The notes: generated by a model from the letters alone, not told the origin. Positions 1 to 10,603 are shown, counted from the stretch's first letter. The stretch: DNA of 64,000 nt from Clostridium saudiense (GCF_000577815.1 NZ_CBYM010000007.1:62001-126000), one strand, 5' to 3'. Made by a program: numbers and translations.

Positions 1-936
1 TAACTTGGCAACTATACAGTTCCATTCACCATCTCTATTTTTTTCCATAACTTCAAATCCAGTTGCTTCAAGCTTCTCACAAACCATATCAACTCTATCA
101 TGTATTATACCTGATGTAATAAATACACCACCATCTTTAAGTACTCTTTTAACATCATCAGTTAATATACAAATTATTTCAGCTAAAATATTTGCAACAA
201 CTATATCTGCTTTTCCATCTATAACTTCAACTAAATTTCCATGAAGTATTTCTATATTTTTTAACTTATTATATCCTACATTCTCAATAGAAGACTCTAC
301 TGCTACAGGATCCAAATCTACTCCTACAGCTAATTTAGCTCCTAATTTTGCAGCTGCAATCGCTAATATTCCAGAACCACATCCAACATCAAATACAGTA
401 CTATCTTCTTTAACATACTTTTCTAATGATTGAATACACATTCTAGTAGTTTCATGTGTACCTGTACCAAAAGCCATTCCTGGATCTAAATCAACTACTA
501 ATTCACCATCTTTAGCTTCATATTCTTCCCAAATAGGTTTAACTACTATTTTTTCTCCAACCTTTGTAGGCTTATAATATTGTTTCCATGTATTTGCCCA
601 ATCTTCTTCATGCATTTTTTCATGCTCAACCTTAGCTTCACCTAAGTCAAGACCCATTTCTTTAAGCTCTGTTAATCTTTCATTAACATACTCTAAAACA
701 TCTTCAATATTATCTTCTTCTGCAAAATAAGCTTTTACAACTGCAACCTTTCCTTTATGTTCTAAAACATTTATATCTGCAAAATCCCAAGTTAATGGTC
801 CTTGTTCTCTTCCTAAAATATCCTCTGGATCTTCTATTGCAACCCCTTTGCAATCTAAGCTATAAAATATTCCTGATATTGGTTCTAATGCCTCACTCTT
901 AGTTATTACTCTAACCTCTATCCATGTTCCATCCAT
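1..936 (-). CDS. prmA: Ribosomal protein L11 methyltransferase, end at window edge
   Basis: This enzyme methylates ribosomal protein L11 using S-adenosylmethionine. My reverse-strand translation starts MDGTWIEVRVITKSEALEP, has DLDPGMAFGTGTHETT near residues 148-163, the SAM-binding DVGCGSG near 183-189 and NILAE near 247. All are hallmarks of PrmA. The ATG at 936 follows the RBS AAAGGATG. There are 312 codons with no stop, and the family is about 310-315 residues, so only the last few residues and the stop lie outside the window. In related clostridia prmA normally follows dnaJ directly; here about 6.5 kb separates them. Confidence 0.95.
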   Translation of the reverse strand, partial: MDGTWIEVRVITKSEALEPISGIFYSLDCKGVAIEDPEDILGREQGPLTWDFADINVLEHKGKVAVVKAYFAEEDNIEDVLEYVNERLTELKEMGLDLGEAKVEHEKMHEEDWANTWKQYYKPTKVGEKIVVKPIWEEYEAKDGELVVDLDPGMAFGTGTHETTRMCIQSLEKYVKEDSTVFDVGCGSGILAIAAAKLGAKLAVGVDLDPVAVESSIENVGYNKLKNIEILHGNLVEVIDGKADIVVANILAEIICILTDDVKRVLKDGGVFITSGIIHDRVDMVCEKLEATGFEVMEKNRDGEWNCIVAKL

Positions 937-1028
937 CTATGAATCATCCTTTCAAATCTTTTCTCTTTGACTAATACTATATTTTACACATATGTTTACA
1001 TAAAGTCTATAGAATTTTATATAGAAAA

Positions 1029-1066
1029 AGGATAACTATGAATTATTTATTTATTTATAGTTATCC
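1029..1066 (-). terminator. Hairpin terminator of the O-antigen-ligase-like gene
   Basis: Arms GGATAACTAT and ATAGTTATCC enclose an AT-rich loop. Read on the minus strand, the stem is followed by a U-rich tail, just past the stop at 1081. Confidence 0.7.
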
Positions 1067-1080
1067 ACTATTTATCCTTT

Positions 1081-2259
1081 TCAAGCAACAATATCTTTAT
1101 TACTTTTCTTACTTTTTATGAACCTAGCTTTTCTTATCATTTTATCATTAGCCATATTATACGTAATTGCTCCTGTACATACAAATATTATCCCTAACTG
1201 TGGTGCATATAATGTACAATCAACAATTCCTTGAATAATTACCATAGCATTTATAGATGCAATTAACGGTAACAACTTATTATGCTGCTTATATAATTTT
1301 ATCATATCTCTATATAAATTTAGTTTCACATATAAATAAATTCCTAATCCTACTACACCTACACCAACTAAAAAAGCAAGCCATAAATTATGTGGATGAA
1401 TTAAAAATGAAATAATTTTATTTTGTAAAGTAGGATCATCTTTAAAAATAAAATTTGATCCATGTTCAAATGTTCCAAGCAAACCCCACCCTAAAATTGG
1501 TTTTACTAAAAACATCTGAATTGCACCTTTCCATATTCCAACCCTTGAATTAAATGATGTTACAATTTCTCCTATAGGCGTTGTTTTTGCAACTTTATTC
1601 TGAACTGTCATAAATAAAATTGCCAATATACTTACTGTTATAGAAATAGCAATTAATCCTTTAAAATCTTTTTTTTCCTTCATCAAGTAATATATAAATA
1701 TTCCACCTACTAATGCTATAAAAGCACCTGATGATTCCGTTAACATCAATGCTATCACTATTAAAACAATTATAATATTATAAGTTACCCCTTCACTTTT
1801 ATCCTTTTTTGTACCTTTAAGATAAAATATTATTAAAATTATATTACCAAACCATGCACCTGTCATATTAGGATTTCCAAAGGAACTAAAAATCCTATGT
1901 TCTGGCATTCCAACTAATGTAAATGCTATTTTTTCTATAATGCCTCCTATAGCAGCAATAGTGCTCAAATATACCGTTGTTTTTAATACTGTATTAATTC
2001 TACTTACTTTAACAAAATAATTCTGAGCAAATATACATAATGCAAAATACAATAAGAAACCAAATGATGCTATAAAAGATAAAATACTTTTATTTACTAT
2101 TCCACTAACCATAGAATATATAAACAAACAGAACAACCCTATATTCCAATAATTCATTTCTACTTTTATCTTTCCTTTAATCAATAAATTCACAGCAAAT
2201 ACAGCTGGTATAATAGCTGTAAAAGGTGAAAAAACTATCATAATAATATAATATATCAT
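1081..2259 (-). CDS. O-antigen ligase / Wzy-like polytopic membrane protein
   Basis: The 392-residue protein has roughly ten hydrophobic segments and a basic C-terminal tail. The segment GWGLLGTFEHGSN, followed by HPHNLWLAFLVGVGVVGL, resembles the large periplasmic or extracellular loop and His motif of the O-antigen ligase (Wzy_C) family. These proteins join or polymerise lipid-linked glycans outside the membrane. In a Gram-positive the likely role is in cell-surface polysaccharide or teichoic-acid-type glycan assembly, but no other glycan-assembly gene sits nearby, so the substrate is unknown. The gene is monocistronic, with its own terminator at 1029-1066. Confidence 0.75.
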   Translation of the reverse strand: MIYYIIMIVFSPFTAIIPAVFAVNLLIKGKIKVEMNYWNIGLFCLFIYSMVSGIVNKSILSFIASFGFLLYFALCIFAQNYFVKVSRINTVLKTTVYLSTIAAIGGIIEKIAFTLVGMPEHRIFSSFGNPNMTGAWFGNIILIIFYLKGTKKDKSEGVTYNIIIVLIVIALMLTESSGAFIALVGGIFIYYLMKEKKDFKGLIAISITVSILAILFMTVQNKVAKTTPIGEIVTSFNSRVGIWKGAIQMFLVKPILGWGLLGTFEHGSNFIFKDDPTLQNKIISFLIHPHNLWLAFLVGVGVVGLGIYLYVKLNLYRDMIKLYKQHNKLLPLIASINAMVIIQGIVDCTLYAPQLGIIFVCTGAITYNMANDKMIRKARFIKSKKSNKDIVA

Positions 2260-2603
2260 AATTTACCACCAACTCTTATTATTTACAAAAAAAAAAACAT
2301 ATAACTGCATAAGTATACACATAATAAATATTTAATTCAAAACCCCTAGATATCTTTTCAATAAATTTTTCTAATAAATATTAATATATAATTAGTATCT
2401 CCATTTAATTATTTTATTTATAAAAAAATACTTTCGTTTACATATACTTAACTGATAATAAAGTTGTTATAAATTAAATACATTTAATTTTTTATTACTT
2501 ATATATATTTTTCAATTTAATCTTTTTATATACCTAATAGTTACAGTTTTATTTATATTATGGTAAAATTTTATAATAATTATTAAGTTAGGAGGTTATT
2601 AAT
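2260..2603. other. AT-rich divergent intergenic region
   Basis: This 344-bp gap separates the ligase-like gene (leftward) from the Fe-S protein gene (rightward). It has no credible ORF. A possible plus-strand promoter is TTACAG, 17 bp, TAAAAT near 2540-2570, but its -35 is poor. I see no riboswitch-like structure. Confidence 0.4.
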
Positions 2604-3881
2604 TTGTCACATATAGTTGCTAAAGAAGCCTTTAAATCTTTAGAAGATAGATTAAACAAATTCCCTCAAGGTGTTCCACCCTCTGAAACACTTTATAAAA
2701 TCTTAAGTGTTTTATATACTGAAGAAGAAGCTGCACTAGTAGCTAAACTTCCAATTAGACCTTTCAATATTTCCATGGCAAGTAAAATTTGGAATGTATC
2801 CCTTTCAGAGGCTGAATTTATGCTTGAATCTTTGGCTAGTAAGGCTTTAATTTTAGATACGGAATATAATGGTGAAAGAAAATTTGTAATTCCACCTCCA
2901 ATGGCAGGTTTTTTCGAATTTGCACTTATGAGAGTCCGTGGTGATATTGATCAAAAATTACTGTCTAAACTCTTTTATCAATATCTCAATGTAGAAGAAG
3001 ATTTTATTAAAGATTTATTTCTAGGAACAGAAACTAGATTTGGTCGAGTTCTTATATCAGAAGATATTTTACCAGAAACCATAGCTTCAACACCAACTCC
3101 TGAAAACTCACTATATATTTTAGATTACGAACGTGCCACCTATTTAATAAAAAATGCAAAACATATTTCTTTAAGCATGTGTTATTGTAGGCATAAAATG
3201 CATCACTTAGGTAAAGATTGTAGTAAGCCTATGGACACTTGTTTAACATTTGATTCAACAGCTTATTCATTAATAAAAAATGGTTATGGAAGGAAAATTG
3301 ATTCATCAGAATGTATAGATATTTTAAATATGTGTTATGAAAATAATTTAGTTCAATGTGGAGAAAATGTTAGAAATGAAATTTGCTTTTTGTGTAATTG
3401 TTGTTGCTGTTGTTGCGAAGGTTTAAAGGCTGTAAAAAAATATGGTGCTTTACACCCAATAGCAACTACTAACTTCCTTCCATACGTTAACAATGATGCT
3501 TGTATTGGTTGTGGCAAATGTACTAAAATATGTCCAATTGAAGTAATATCATTAAAAAACAAAAAAGCAAGTATTGATGAAAGTATCTGTTTAGGTTGCG
3601 GTGTATGTGTTCGAAATTGTCCTACTAAAGCAATAAAACTAAAGACTAGATCACAAAGAATATTAACTCCCGCAAACACTACTCACCGAGTTATTATTCA
3701 AGCTATTGAAAAAGGAAATCTTCAAAATTTAATTTTTGATAATCAAGCTTTTGCCAGTCATAGATTTATGGCCTCTGTTTTATCAACTATTTTAAATGCT
3801 AATCCAATAAAGCAAGCCCTTGCAAGTAAACAATTTAAGTCTATCTACTTAGATAAATTGATTAGTAAGAAATATAAATAA
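2604..3881 (+). CDS. Cysteine-rich protein with two [4Fe-4S] ferredoxin motifs
   Basis: The start is TTG, fixed by AGGAGG 8 bp upstream. The N-terminal half (about residues 1-180) resembles a winged-helix-like regulatory or adaptor region without Cys. The middle has CYCRHKMHHLGKDC and a striking cluster with Cys264 and Cys266-271 (six consecutive Cys). Two ferredoxin motifs follow: CIGCGKCTKICP from residue 300 and CLGCGVCVRNCP from about 329. This is a recognised uncharacterised family of 4Fe-4S dicluster proteins in anaerobes. An electron-transfer or redox-sensing role is inference. The gene is monocistronic, between divergent and convergent neighbours. Confidence 0.8.
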   Translation: MSHIVAKEAFKSLEDRLNKFPQGVPPSETLYKILSVLYTEEEAALVAKLPIRPFNISMASKIWNVSLSEAEFMLESLASKALILDTEYNGERKFVIPPPMAGFFEFALMRVRGDIDQKLLSKLFYQYLNVEEDFIKDLFLGTETRFGRVLISEDILPETIASTPTPENSLYILDYERATYLIKNAKHISLSMCYCRHKMHHLGKDCSKPMDTCLTFDSTAYSLIKNGYGRKIDSSECIDILNMCYENNLVQCGENVRNEICFLCNCCCCCCEGLKAVKKYGALHPIATTNFLPYVNNDACIGCGKCTKICPIEVISLKNKKASIDESICLGCGVCVRNCPTKAIKLKTRSQRILTPANTTHRVIIQAIEKGNLQNLIFDNQAFASHRFMASVLSTILNANPIKQALASKQFKSIYLDKLISKKYK

Positions 3882-3945
3882 AAAAACACCTTCACCTCTT
3901 TTAATAATTAAAACTTTCTGATTAAACTATTTAATTTTCTTTAAC

Positions 3946-4000
3946 AAAAATACTCAAAGATTTTAGTATTTCACAGCACTAAAACCTTTGAGTATTTTTT
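3946..4000. terminator. Bidirectional terminator between Fe-S protein gene and trmB
   Basis: Arms around AATACTCAAAG..TTTTAGT and ACTAAAA..CTTTGAGTATT pair, with A-runs on one side and T-runs on the other. The element serves both convergent genes and reaches the trmB stop codon. Confidence 0.75.
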
Positions 4001-4655
4001 ATTTGTATTCTGCTATTAAAAACTTAGTTTTTATACCTTGAGCTGTAAACATTTCTTCATGTTCAGTAGTAACATTTCCTTCAAATCCACTAGAATGTAA
4101 ATCATATGTAATATATTTAATTTCTAAATTTGATTCTTTAAAGTATTCAAGTGATTCTTCAAATAATTCATCATCATCTGTTTTAAACCAAATTTCTGCT
4201 CCATGTTTTAAAAACTTCTTATACTTTTCTAGCTGTCTTGTATGTGTTAATCTTCTTTTCTTATGTCTATCCTTTGGCCATGGATTACAGAAGTTTATGT
4301 ATATTCTTTCTATTATATCTTTTTCATCTAACATTTCATCTATTAATAATATTTCCTGAGACATTAAGGCCACATTATTAATTTCATGTCCTACCTTTTC
4401 ATAAGCTGCTTCAATATTTCTTTTAGCTAAAACTAAAACTTCATCCTTTATATCAACTGTTATATAATTAATATCTGGATTTTGTGAACCATGAACTGCC
4501 ATAAATGTTCCTTTTCCACAACCTAACTCCATATAAATTGGGTTATCATTTTTAAAAAACTCTTTCCATCTTCCTTTATATTCACTTGGCTTTTGTATAA
4601 AAAAATTACATCCTTCTAATTCTGGTCTTGCCCAAGGCTTTCTTCTCATTCTCAT
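3999..4655 (-). CDS. trmB: tRNA (guanine-N7)-methyltransferase
   Basis: TrmB makes m7G46 in tRNA. The N-terminus [20 protein letters not shown], the SAM-site region [10 protein letters not shown] and the catalytic-side motif [18 protein letters not shown] are diagnostic. I use the ATG at 4655, 11 bp after GGAG. The longer reading from GTG at 4667 would overlap its own Shine-Dalgarno and lacks another. The resulting 218 residues match the family. It is a single gene. Confidence 0.95.
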   Translation of the reverse strand: MRMRRKPWARPELEGCNFFIQKPSEYKGRWKEFFKNDNPIYMELGCGKGTFMAVHGSQNPDINYITVDIKDEVLVLAKRNIEAAYEKVGHEINNVALMSQEILLIDEMLDEKDIIERIYINFCNPWPKDRHKKRRLTHTRQLEKYKKFLKHGAEIWFKTDDDELFEESLEYFKESNLEIKYITYDLHSSGFEGNVTTEHEEMFTAQGIKTKFLIAEYK

Positions 4656-4769
4656 AATTATGTTCACTCCAAATCATTCATTAAGTTCATAGATTAATTA
4701 TACAGATAATTTCTTTTATTTCAACTAAATTACTTATCACAACTTTATGACATTATATTATTTAAAATA

Positions 4770-4814
4770 AAAATCCACAATATATCTATTATTAATAGAT
4801 ATATTGTAGATTTT
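4770..4814 (-). terminator. Long hairpin terminator downstream of the sulfite/nitrite reductase
   Basis: A 13-bp stem (ACAATATATCTAT with its complement) plus a further 6 bp beyond one mismatch is followed, on the minus strand, by a U-rich tail. It lies about 170 bp past the reductase stop. I see nothing else in the 328-bp gap up to trmB. Confidence 0.65.
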
Positions 4815-4983
4815 AAACATAATATCTTATCTAATGGCCAAACATTATTAATTAATTTATATATATTTATGTTAAAGTTAAGAATATACTAGCCTCTAGA
4901 CAATGAATTATAACCTTGATATAAAGCTAAGCACTCATCTCAATATTATAATTCAATTTATAAATTTATACTTAAAATATTGA

Positions 4984-6534
4984 TTAGCAATTATATTTTT
5001 CTACTAAAGCTTTAAATTCATCTTCATTGCTATTTATATAATCACCAAATGCTATATTAGCTTCATTTAATTTATTACCTAGCTCACAAATGAACATTGG
5101 TATATCTTTTCTAGCTATATCACCATAAGCTTTACCAAGTCTTGTTTCTCCTTCTACACAGTTTCCATTTACATAAATTTCATAAGCTTCTTGTACAACA
5201 TCATTGATTCTTTTCTTTTTACCAGTGAATCCTATTTCACTAATTTGGTGAACCCCACAAGAGTTTCCACATCCTGAAAAATGTAGTTTAGGTAATAAAT
5301 CCGTATTAGAAATTTTTTCTTTAACATAAGATAGTACTTCACTTAAAGCAGCTTGGCTTTCAGCTATACCTATTTGACATGTAGGTACCCCTATACATGA
5401 AACACTATATTCAAAATCATTTGAACCTCCAATATGTTTAGTTAACTCTAATAACTCTTCTGCTTCTTTTCCATTTAAATTTCTAAAATACACACCTTCA
5501 GTCATTGATAGTCTTATTTCTGGATTATCAAATTTACTTAAAGTTTCATATATCGCCTTTAAGTCATTTACTTTAATTTGTCCGCCTACTGGATGTACAT
5601 ATACACTGTATAAACCACATTGCTTTTGTTCTACTAATCTACTATTTGAGATATTAGTTTTTATTCCAGCTTTATTATATTCTGTAGCCTTACAATCAAC
5701 CTTATAATTACACTCTGATTTTACTTCATCTACATATTTTTTATATTCAGAAATAAAACCTTCTTCCCCTAATTTGTCAACAATATATCTTATACGAGCT
5801 TTAGCTTTATTTTCATAATTTCCTTCAGCTTTAAATAATCTAACCATTGCTTCTACATAATTTAAAACTTCAGATGGTTCAATTAATTCAGGATATAATA
5901 ATGCAACCTTAGGATTTCTTCCAAGACCGCCTCCTAAATACACTCTAAAATAATCTTTTCCATCTTTCCTAACAGCTAAGAAACCTAAATCTTGTATTGT
6001 ACAATGTGCTGTATCACTTGAACCATTTGAAAAAGATACTTTAAGCTTTCTAGGTAATTTGTAAGTAGTTATTCTTTCCATAAAATATTCACCAGTTGCT
6101 AAAGCATATGGAGTAGGATCAAATGCTTCATCCTTATCTACTCCAGACAATGGAGATAACGCAACATTTCTTGGGAAATTCCCACCTGCACCTCTTGTAT
6201 ATATATCATTTTCTAATGCATCATTCATTAAATTACATACATCATCAATTGAAATACCATGATATTGAATAGCTTGACGCGTAGTAAAATGTAATCCTCC
6301 TAATTTATATTTATCTGCCCAATCACATATTAATTTAAATTGAGGCATAGTAATTATCCCTGATGGTATTCTAAGTCTAATCATAAATTCTTTTCCACCA
6401 CGATGAGCATATACACCCATACCGCCTGATTGACCTTTAAAATCCATTACAGATATTTCTCCATTTACAAACTTATGACCGACTTTTCTAAACTCTTCAA
6501 TTTCCGGTAAAAGCACTTTTTTTATATCTTTCAT
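4984..6534 (-). CDS. Siroheme [4Fe-4S] sulfite/nitrite reductase
   Basis: The 516-residue protein has the two-fold ferredoxin-like/siroheme architecture of ferredoxin-dependent nitrite and sulfite reductases. Cluster ligands are visible as CIGVPTC (Cys380, Cys386) and CGNSC (Cys422, Cys426). The first half contains GLHFTTRQAIQYHG and GAGGNFPRNV, typical of substrate and siroheme contacts. It catalyses six-electron reduction of nitrite to ammonia or sulfite to sulfide; sequence alone does not separate the two. The gene stands alone, without an electron-donor, transporter or siroheme-synthesis gene nearby. Its start follows a GGTGATAA RBS. Confidence 0.88.
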   Translation of the reverse strand: MKDIKKVLLPEIEEFRKVGHKFVNGEISVMDFKGQSGGMGVYAHRGGKEFMIRLRIPSGIITMPQFKLICDWADKYKLGGLHFTTRQAIQYHGISIDDVCNLMNDALENDIYTRGAGGNFPRNVALSPLSGVDKDEAFDPTPYALATGEYFMERITTYKLPRKLKVSFSNGSSDTAHCTIQDLGFLAVRKDGKDYFRVYLGGGLGRNPKVALLYPELIEPSEVLNYVEAMVRLFKAEGNYENKAKARIRYIVDKLGEEGFISEYKKYVDEVKSECNYKVDCKATEYNKAGIKTNISNSRLVEQKQCGLYSVYVHPVGGQIKVNDLKAIYETLSKFDNPEIRLSMTEGVYFRNLNGKEAEELLELTKHIGGSNDFEYSVSCIGVPTCQIGIAESQAALSEVLSYVKEKISNTDLLPKLHFSGCGNSCGVHQISEIGFTGKKKRINDVVQEAYEIYVNGNCVEGETRLGKAYGDIARKDIPMFICELGNKLNEANIAFGDYINSNEDEFKALVEKYNC

Positions 6535-6770
6535 CTTATCACCTCATAATTATTACTACTCTTTTTTAATATTCCTTATTTGATGAATTAATATTAACAA
6601 TTTAATTATATTATTAATTACAATACATTTCTATTATTTAACTATTTTATTATTTAATGATTAGCATTATCTTTCTTAATGTTTACCAATTTTTAAGATT
6701 TATATCAATTGCTTTTTTTGTATTTTTTTCTTAAAATAAATATAATATGGTATATAAAAGGAGAATAACA

Positions 6771-7445
6771 ATGAATGATAAAAAAATCAAACCTAGATTA
6801 GATTCAGAAATATCTACAAAAGAAAAATACAATACATTAAAAGGAAAGAAAAAACTAGAATTTATATTTGATTATTACAAACTTCCTATCTTCGGTACTA
6901 TAGCCGCAATAATAATCGTATGTTACATAGGATATTCAATGTATACAAAACAAGATACTTATTGCAATTTAACTTATCTTAGTTCTAATATGGATACATC
7001 TCAATTAACAGAATTAAAAGATACATTAAATGAAAAGCTTTTAGATGATAATAAAAAAACCTCTATTTTTATTGATTCAATGACTATAGACCCAAATTCT
7101 AATTATGGCGATGACCCTACCACTACACAAGCATTTGCTGTTAAACTAGCTGCAAATGAAATTGATTTACTTTTCTTAAATGAAAACTATTTCAATTACT
7201 TTACTTCTAACAATATGCTAGCAGATTTAACTACTTTAGATGGATTTAACTCACTAAGCTTTAGTAAAGATGATTTAGTTAGATCTAAAGATTCTGATGG
7301 CAATGAGCATATTTATGGATTAAAAGTAGACAAGCTTAATCTTTTAGATAATATCAGCTTTCCAGAGAATACTATATTAACAGTTGCTATTAGCTCTGAA
7401 AGAACGGAAGAAGCTATTAAAATATTAAATGAATTTGTAAAATAA
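6771..7445 (+). CDS. Membrane-anchored protein of unknown function
   Basis: I start at the ATG at 6771, preceded by AAAGGAG and 7 bp, giving 224 residues; the upstream in-frame ATG lies in the promoter region. About 35 polar residues precede one transmembrane helix (LPIFGTIAAIIIVCYIGY, around 39-56). The remaining 165 or so residues are probably extracellular, acidic and Cys-poor. I do not recognise the family. The gene is single, with a bidirectional terminator shared with dnaJ. A TATAAT lies at 6741, but no convincing -35 was found. Confidence 0.75.
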   Translation: MNDKKIKPRLDSEISTKEKYNTLKGKKKLEFIFDYYKLPIFGTIAAIIIVCYIGYSMYTKQDTYCNLTYLSSNMDTSQLTELKDTLNEKLLDDNKKTSIFIDSMTIDPNSNYGDDPTTTQAFAVKLAANEIDLLFLNENYFNYFTSNNMLADLTTLDGFNSLSFSKDDLVRSKDSDGNEHIYGLKVDKLNLLDNISFPENTILTVAISSERTEEAIKILNEFVK

Positions 7446-7477
7446 AAAAGATGTTGCACATTGCAACATCTTTTTTA
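7444..7477. terminator. Bidirectional terminator between unknown gene and dnaJ
   Basis: A perfect stem AAAAAAGATGTTGCA / TGCAACATCTTTTTT with a CAT loop. It overlaps the dnaJ stop. Confidence 0.9.
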
Positions 7478-8611
7478 TTTCTTATTAAATAGATCCTTTA
7501 GGCCTTTTTTATGCACTATTTCTCCATCTATACTTTCTCCACAAGCTTCCATGAATGCTTCTAAAGCTTCTTTTTGCTTTGAATTTAAGTTCTTAGGAAT
7601 ATCAACAACTACTTTAACATATTGATCTCCTCTTACTGATGAATGAACCTTAGGAACTCCTTTTCCTTTTAATCTAAACATTGTTCCTGATTGAGTACCT
7701 GCTGGAATAGTATATTTAACTTCTCCATCAACCGTAGGAACAGTAATTTCTGCACCTAATGTAGCTCTACCCATTGATATATGAGTTTCAATATATATGT
7801 CATTTCCTCTTCTATCAAATTGTTTCGATTTAGCCACATTTATTCTAATATATAAATCTCCTGGAGGCCCATCATTAGAACCATGTTCCCCTTGTCCTCT
7901 AAGTGGCATAACATTACCAGTATCTACACCTGCAGGAACATTAATCTTTATTTTTCTAGTCTTTCTAACTTTTCCTCTTCCGCTACAGCTTGAACATGGT
8001 GTTTCAACAATTGTTCCTTTACCACCACATCTATCACATGTAGAAGTTGTTACAAAGCTTCCAAGAGGACTTTGTCTTTGCATCCTTACTTGACCGCTTC
8101 CATTACAAGTTGGACATGTCTTTGGCGAAGTTCCAGGTTGAGCACCTGTTCCTCTACAAGATTCACAATTTTCATTTCTGTTAATTGTAATTTCTTTTTC
8201 AACTCCAAAGATAGCTTCTTCAAATGTTAGATTTAAAGTATATTCTATATCAGAACCTTTCATAGGTCCATTTCTTCTTCTTGAAGAGCCACCGCCTCCA
8301 CCAAAGAAACTTTCAAATATATCTCCAAAACCTCCCATATCAGAGAAGTCAAATCCACCAAAACCACCTGAACCAAATCCACTTCCATCAAAGTCTGCAG
8401 TACCATATTGATCATATCTTGCTTTCTTTTCTGGATCAGAAAGCACTTGATATGCTTCATTTATATCTTTAAATTTTTCTTCTGCTTCCTTATTCCCTTG
8501 ATTCTTATCAGGATGATATTTAATAGCTAGCTTTCTAAAGGCTTTTTTTATCTCATCATCACTTGCACCTTTTTCAAGTCCAAGCACAGCATAATAGTCT
8601 TTATTTGCCAT
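7475..8611 (-). CDS. dnaJ: Chaperone protein DnaJ (Hsp40)
   Basis: DnaJ delivers clients to DnaK and stimulates its ATPase. The J domain has HPD at residues 33-35. A Gly/Phe-rich linker ([20 protein letters not shown]) and four CxxCxGxG zinc repeats ([32 protein letters not shown]) follow, then the C-terminal substrate-binding domains. The 378-residue length is typical. It is the last gene of the hrcA-grpE-dnaK-dnaJ cluster, but a hairpin terminator after dnaK and a promoter-like sequence at 8650-8678 suggest extra, independent expression. Confidence 0.98.
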   Translation of the reverse strand: MANKDYYAVLGLEKGASDDEIKKAFRKLAIKYHPDKNQGNKEAEEKFKDINEAYQVLSDPEKKARYDQYGTADFDGSGFGSGGFGGFDFSDMGGFGDIFESFFGGGGGSSRRRNGPMKGSDIEYTLNLTFEEAIFGVEKEITINRNENCESCRGTGAQPGTSPKTCPTCNGSGQVRMQRQSPLGSFVTTSTCDRCGGKGTIVETPCSSCSGRGKVRKTRKIKINVPAGVDTGNVMPLRGQGEHGSNDGPPGDLYIRINVAKSKQFDRRGNDIYIETHISMGRATLGAEITVPTVDGEVKYTIPAGTQSGTMFRLKGKGVPKVHSSVRGDQYVKVVVDIPKNLNSKQKEALEAFMEACGESIDGEIVHKKGLKDLFNKK

Positions 8612-8649
8612 CTATAACGTCACCACCTTATTTATATTTACATTAGTCT

Positions 8650-8678
8650 ATATTATCACTTAAAACTTTTTTCGTAAA
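8650..8678 (-). promoter_or_regulatory. Candidate sigma-A promoter of dnaJ
   Basis: On the minus strand TTTACG, a 17-bp spacer, then TAATAT, about 40 bp before the dnaJ ATG and downstream of the dnaK terminator. Confidence 0.5.
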
Positions 8679-8696
8679 CACTTTAACTTTTAAAAA

Positions 8697-8719
8697 GGGA
8701 AGACGACTATTGTCTTCCC
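8697..8719 (-). terminator. Hairpin terminator after dnaK
   Basis: GGGAAGAC / GTCTTCCC stem followed on the minus strand by a U-run. It probably gives partial termination between dnaK and dnaJ. Confidence 0.8.
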
Positions 8720-8740
8720 TATCTAATTATTTATTATTTA

Positions 8741-10603
8741 TTATTTTTCATCTTTAACTTCGAAATCAGCATCTACAACATTGTCATCATGAGCTGGACC
8801 TTGGTTAGCATTTGCTCCACCCATGTTGTTTGGATCAAATCCTGCACCTTGAGCTCCTGCTGCACCTTGTGCATCTGCATACATCTTAGATGATATAGCA
8901 TAGAACTCTTGAGTTAATTCTTCAGTAGCTTTCTTAATAGCTTCTAAATCTTCTCCATCTTTAACAGCTTTTAATGCATCTAATTTAGCTGTAATTTTAG
9001 CCTTATCATCAGCAGAAATCTTGTCACCAAGTTCTTCTAATTGCTTTTCAGTTTGATAAACTAATTGGTCTGCATTGTTCTTAGTTTCGATTGATTCTTT
9101 TCTCTTCTTATCTTCTTCAGCAAATCTTTCTGCTTCTTTTACTGCCTTTTCTACTTCTTCATCTGAAAGGTTAGTTGATGCAGTAATTGTAATATTTGCT
9201 TCCTTACCAGTTCCCTTATCCATAGCAGATACTTTAACAATACCATTAGCATCTATATCAAATGTAACTTCGATTTGAGGAATTCCTCTTGGAGCTGGAG
9301 CTATTCCTGATAAAGTAAATCTTCCTAAAGTCTTGTTGTCAGTTGCCATTTGTCTTTCACCTTGAACAACGTGAATTTCAACTGATGTTTGACCATCTGC
9401 AGCTGTTGAGAATATTTGACTCTTCTTAGCTGGTATAGTTGTATTTCTTTCAATTAATGGAGTTGCAACTCCTCCTAAAGTTTCAATACCTAATGTTAAT
9501 GGAGTAACATCTAATAATAATACATCTTTAACTTCACCAGTTAATACACCTGCTTGAATTGCAGCACCCATAGCTACACATTCATCTGGGTTAACTCCCT
9601 TTGAAGGTTCTTTTCCTGTAAAGTTCTTAACAGCTTCTTGAACAGCTGGTATTCTTGTTGATCCACCAACTAAGATTACTTTATCAATTTGACCAATTGT
9701 TAAACCTGCATCTGATAATGCTTTCTTCATTGGTTCAATTGATCTTTGAACTAAATCATGAGTTAATTCATTGAATTTAGCTCTAGTTAAGTTCATATCA
9801 ATATGCTTTGGACCTGTAGCATCAGCAGTAATGAATGGTAAGTTGATATTTGTTTGCATTGATGAAGATAATTCAATCTTAGCCTTTTCTGCAGCTTCTT
9901 TTAATCTTTGAACTGCACTCTTATCATTTCTTAAGTCAATTCCATATTGTGATTTAAAATCATTTGCTATATAATCAATAATCTTTTGGTCAAAGTCATC
10001 TCCACCTAGGTGAGTATCTCCATTTGTAGATAATACTTCGAATACCCCATCACCTAATTCAAGGATAGATACGTCGAATGTACCTCCACCTAAGTCATAA
10101 ACAAATATCTTTTCGCTGTGATCAGTCTTATCTAATCCGTAAGCTAATGAAGCAGCTGTTGGTTCGTTTATTATTCTTAATACTTCTAATCCTGCTATTC
10201 TACCAGCATCTTTAGTCGCTTGTCTTTCAGCATCATTAAAGTAAGCTGGAACTGTGATAACAGCTTGAGATACAGTTTCACCTAAGTATGCTTCTGCATC
10301 AGCTTTAATCTTTTGAAGTATCATTGCTGATATTTCTTGTGGTGAGTAAGTTTTATCATCAATTTTAGTTTTATGATCTGTTCCCATTTCTCTCTTTATT
10401 GAAATTATTGTGTGTTCTGGGTTTGTAATTGCTTGTCTTTTAGCAATTTGTCCTACTAATCTTTCACCATTAGCTTGGAATGAAACTACTGATGGAGTAG
10501 TTCTAGCACCTTCTGAGTTAGTGATAACTACTGGTTCTCCACCTTCCATAACAGCTACACATGAATTTGTTGTACCTAAATCAATACCTATTATTTTTCC
10601 CAT
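8741..10603 (-). CDS. dnaK: Chaperone protein DnaK (Hsp70)
   Basis: ATP-dependent chaperone. The N-terminus [21 protein letters not shown], the phosphate motif [19 protein letters not shown], the [14 protein letters not shown] motif and [14 protein letters not shown] at the start of the substrate-binding domain are diagnostic. The lid ends in a Gly/Ala/Gln/Asn-rich tail and the acidic terminus [10 protein letters not shown]. The 620-residue length is normal. It follows grpE by 53 bp on the same transcript, under the CIRCE operator upstream of hrcA. Confidence 0.99.
   Translation of the reverse strand: MGKIIGIDLGTTNSCVAVMEGGEPVVITNSEGARTTPSVVSFQANGERLVGQIAKRQAITNPEHTIISIKREMGTDHKTKIDDKTYSPQEISAMILQKIKADAEAYLGETVSQAVITVPAYFNDAERQATKDAGRIAGLEVLRIINEPTAASLAYGLDKTDHSEKIFVYDLGGGTFDVSILELGDGVFEVLSTNGDTHLGGDDFDQKIIDYIANDFKSQYGIDLRNDKSAVQRLKEAAEKAKIELSSSMQTNINLPFITADATGPKHIDMNLTRAKFNELTHDLVQRSIEPMKKALSDAGLTIGQIDKVILVGGSTRIPAVQEAVKNFTGKEPSKGVNPDECVAMGAAIQAGVLTGEVKDVLLLDVTPLTLGIETLGGVATPLIERNTTIPAKKSQIFSTAADGQTSVEIHVVQGERQMATDNKTLGRFTLSGIAPAPRGIPQIEVTFDIDANGIVKVSAMDKGTGKEANITITASTNLSDEEVEKAVKEAERFAEEDKKRKESIETKNNADQLVYQTEKQLEELGDKISADDKAKITAKLDALKAVKDGEDLEAIKKATEELTQEFYAISSKMYADAQGAAGAQGAGFDPNNMGGANANQGPAHDDNVVDADFEVKDEK

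Noticed and set aside
3353-3679. Gln-rich minus-strand ORF opposite the poly-Cys region
   Set aside because: It is the reverse reading of TGT/TGC-rich codons in the Fe-S protein and has no RBS.
6640-6690. Fur-like box (TGATTAGCATTATC) near the sulfite/nitrite reductase
   Set aside because: It deviates at several positions from the 7-1-7 palindrome and lies far from a clear promoter.
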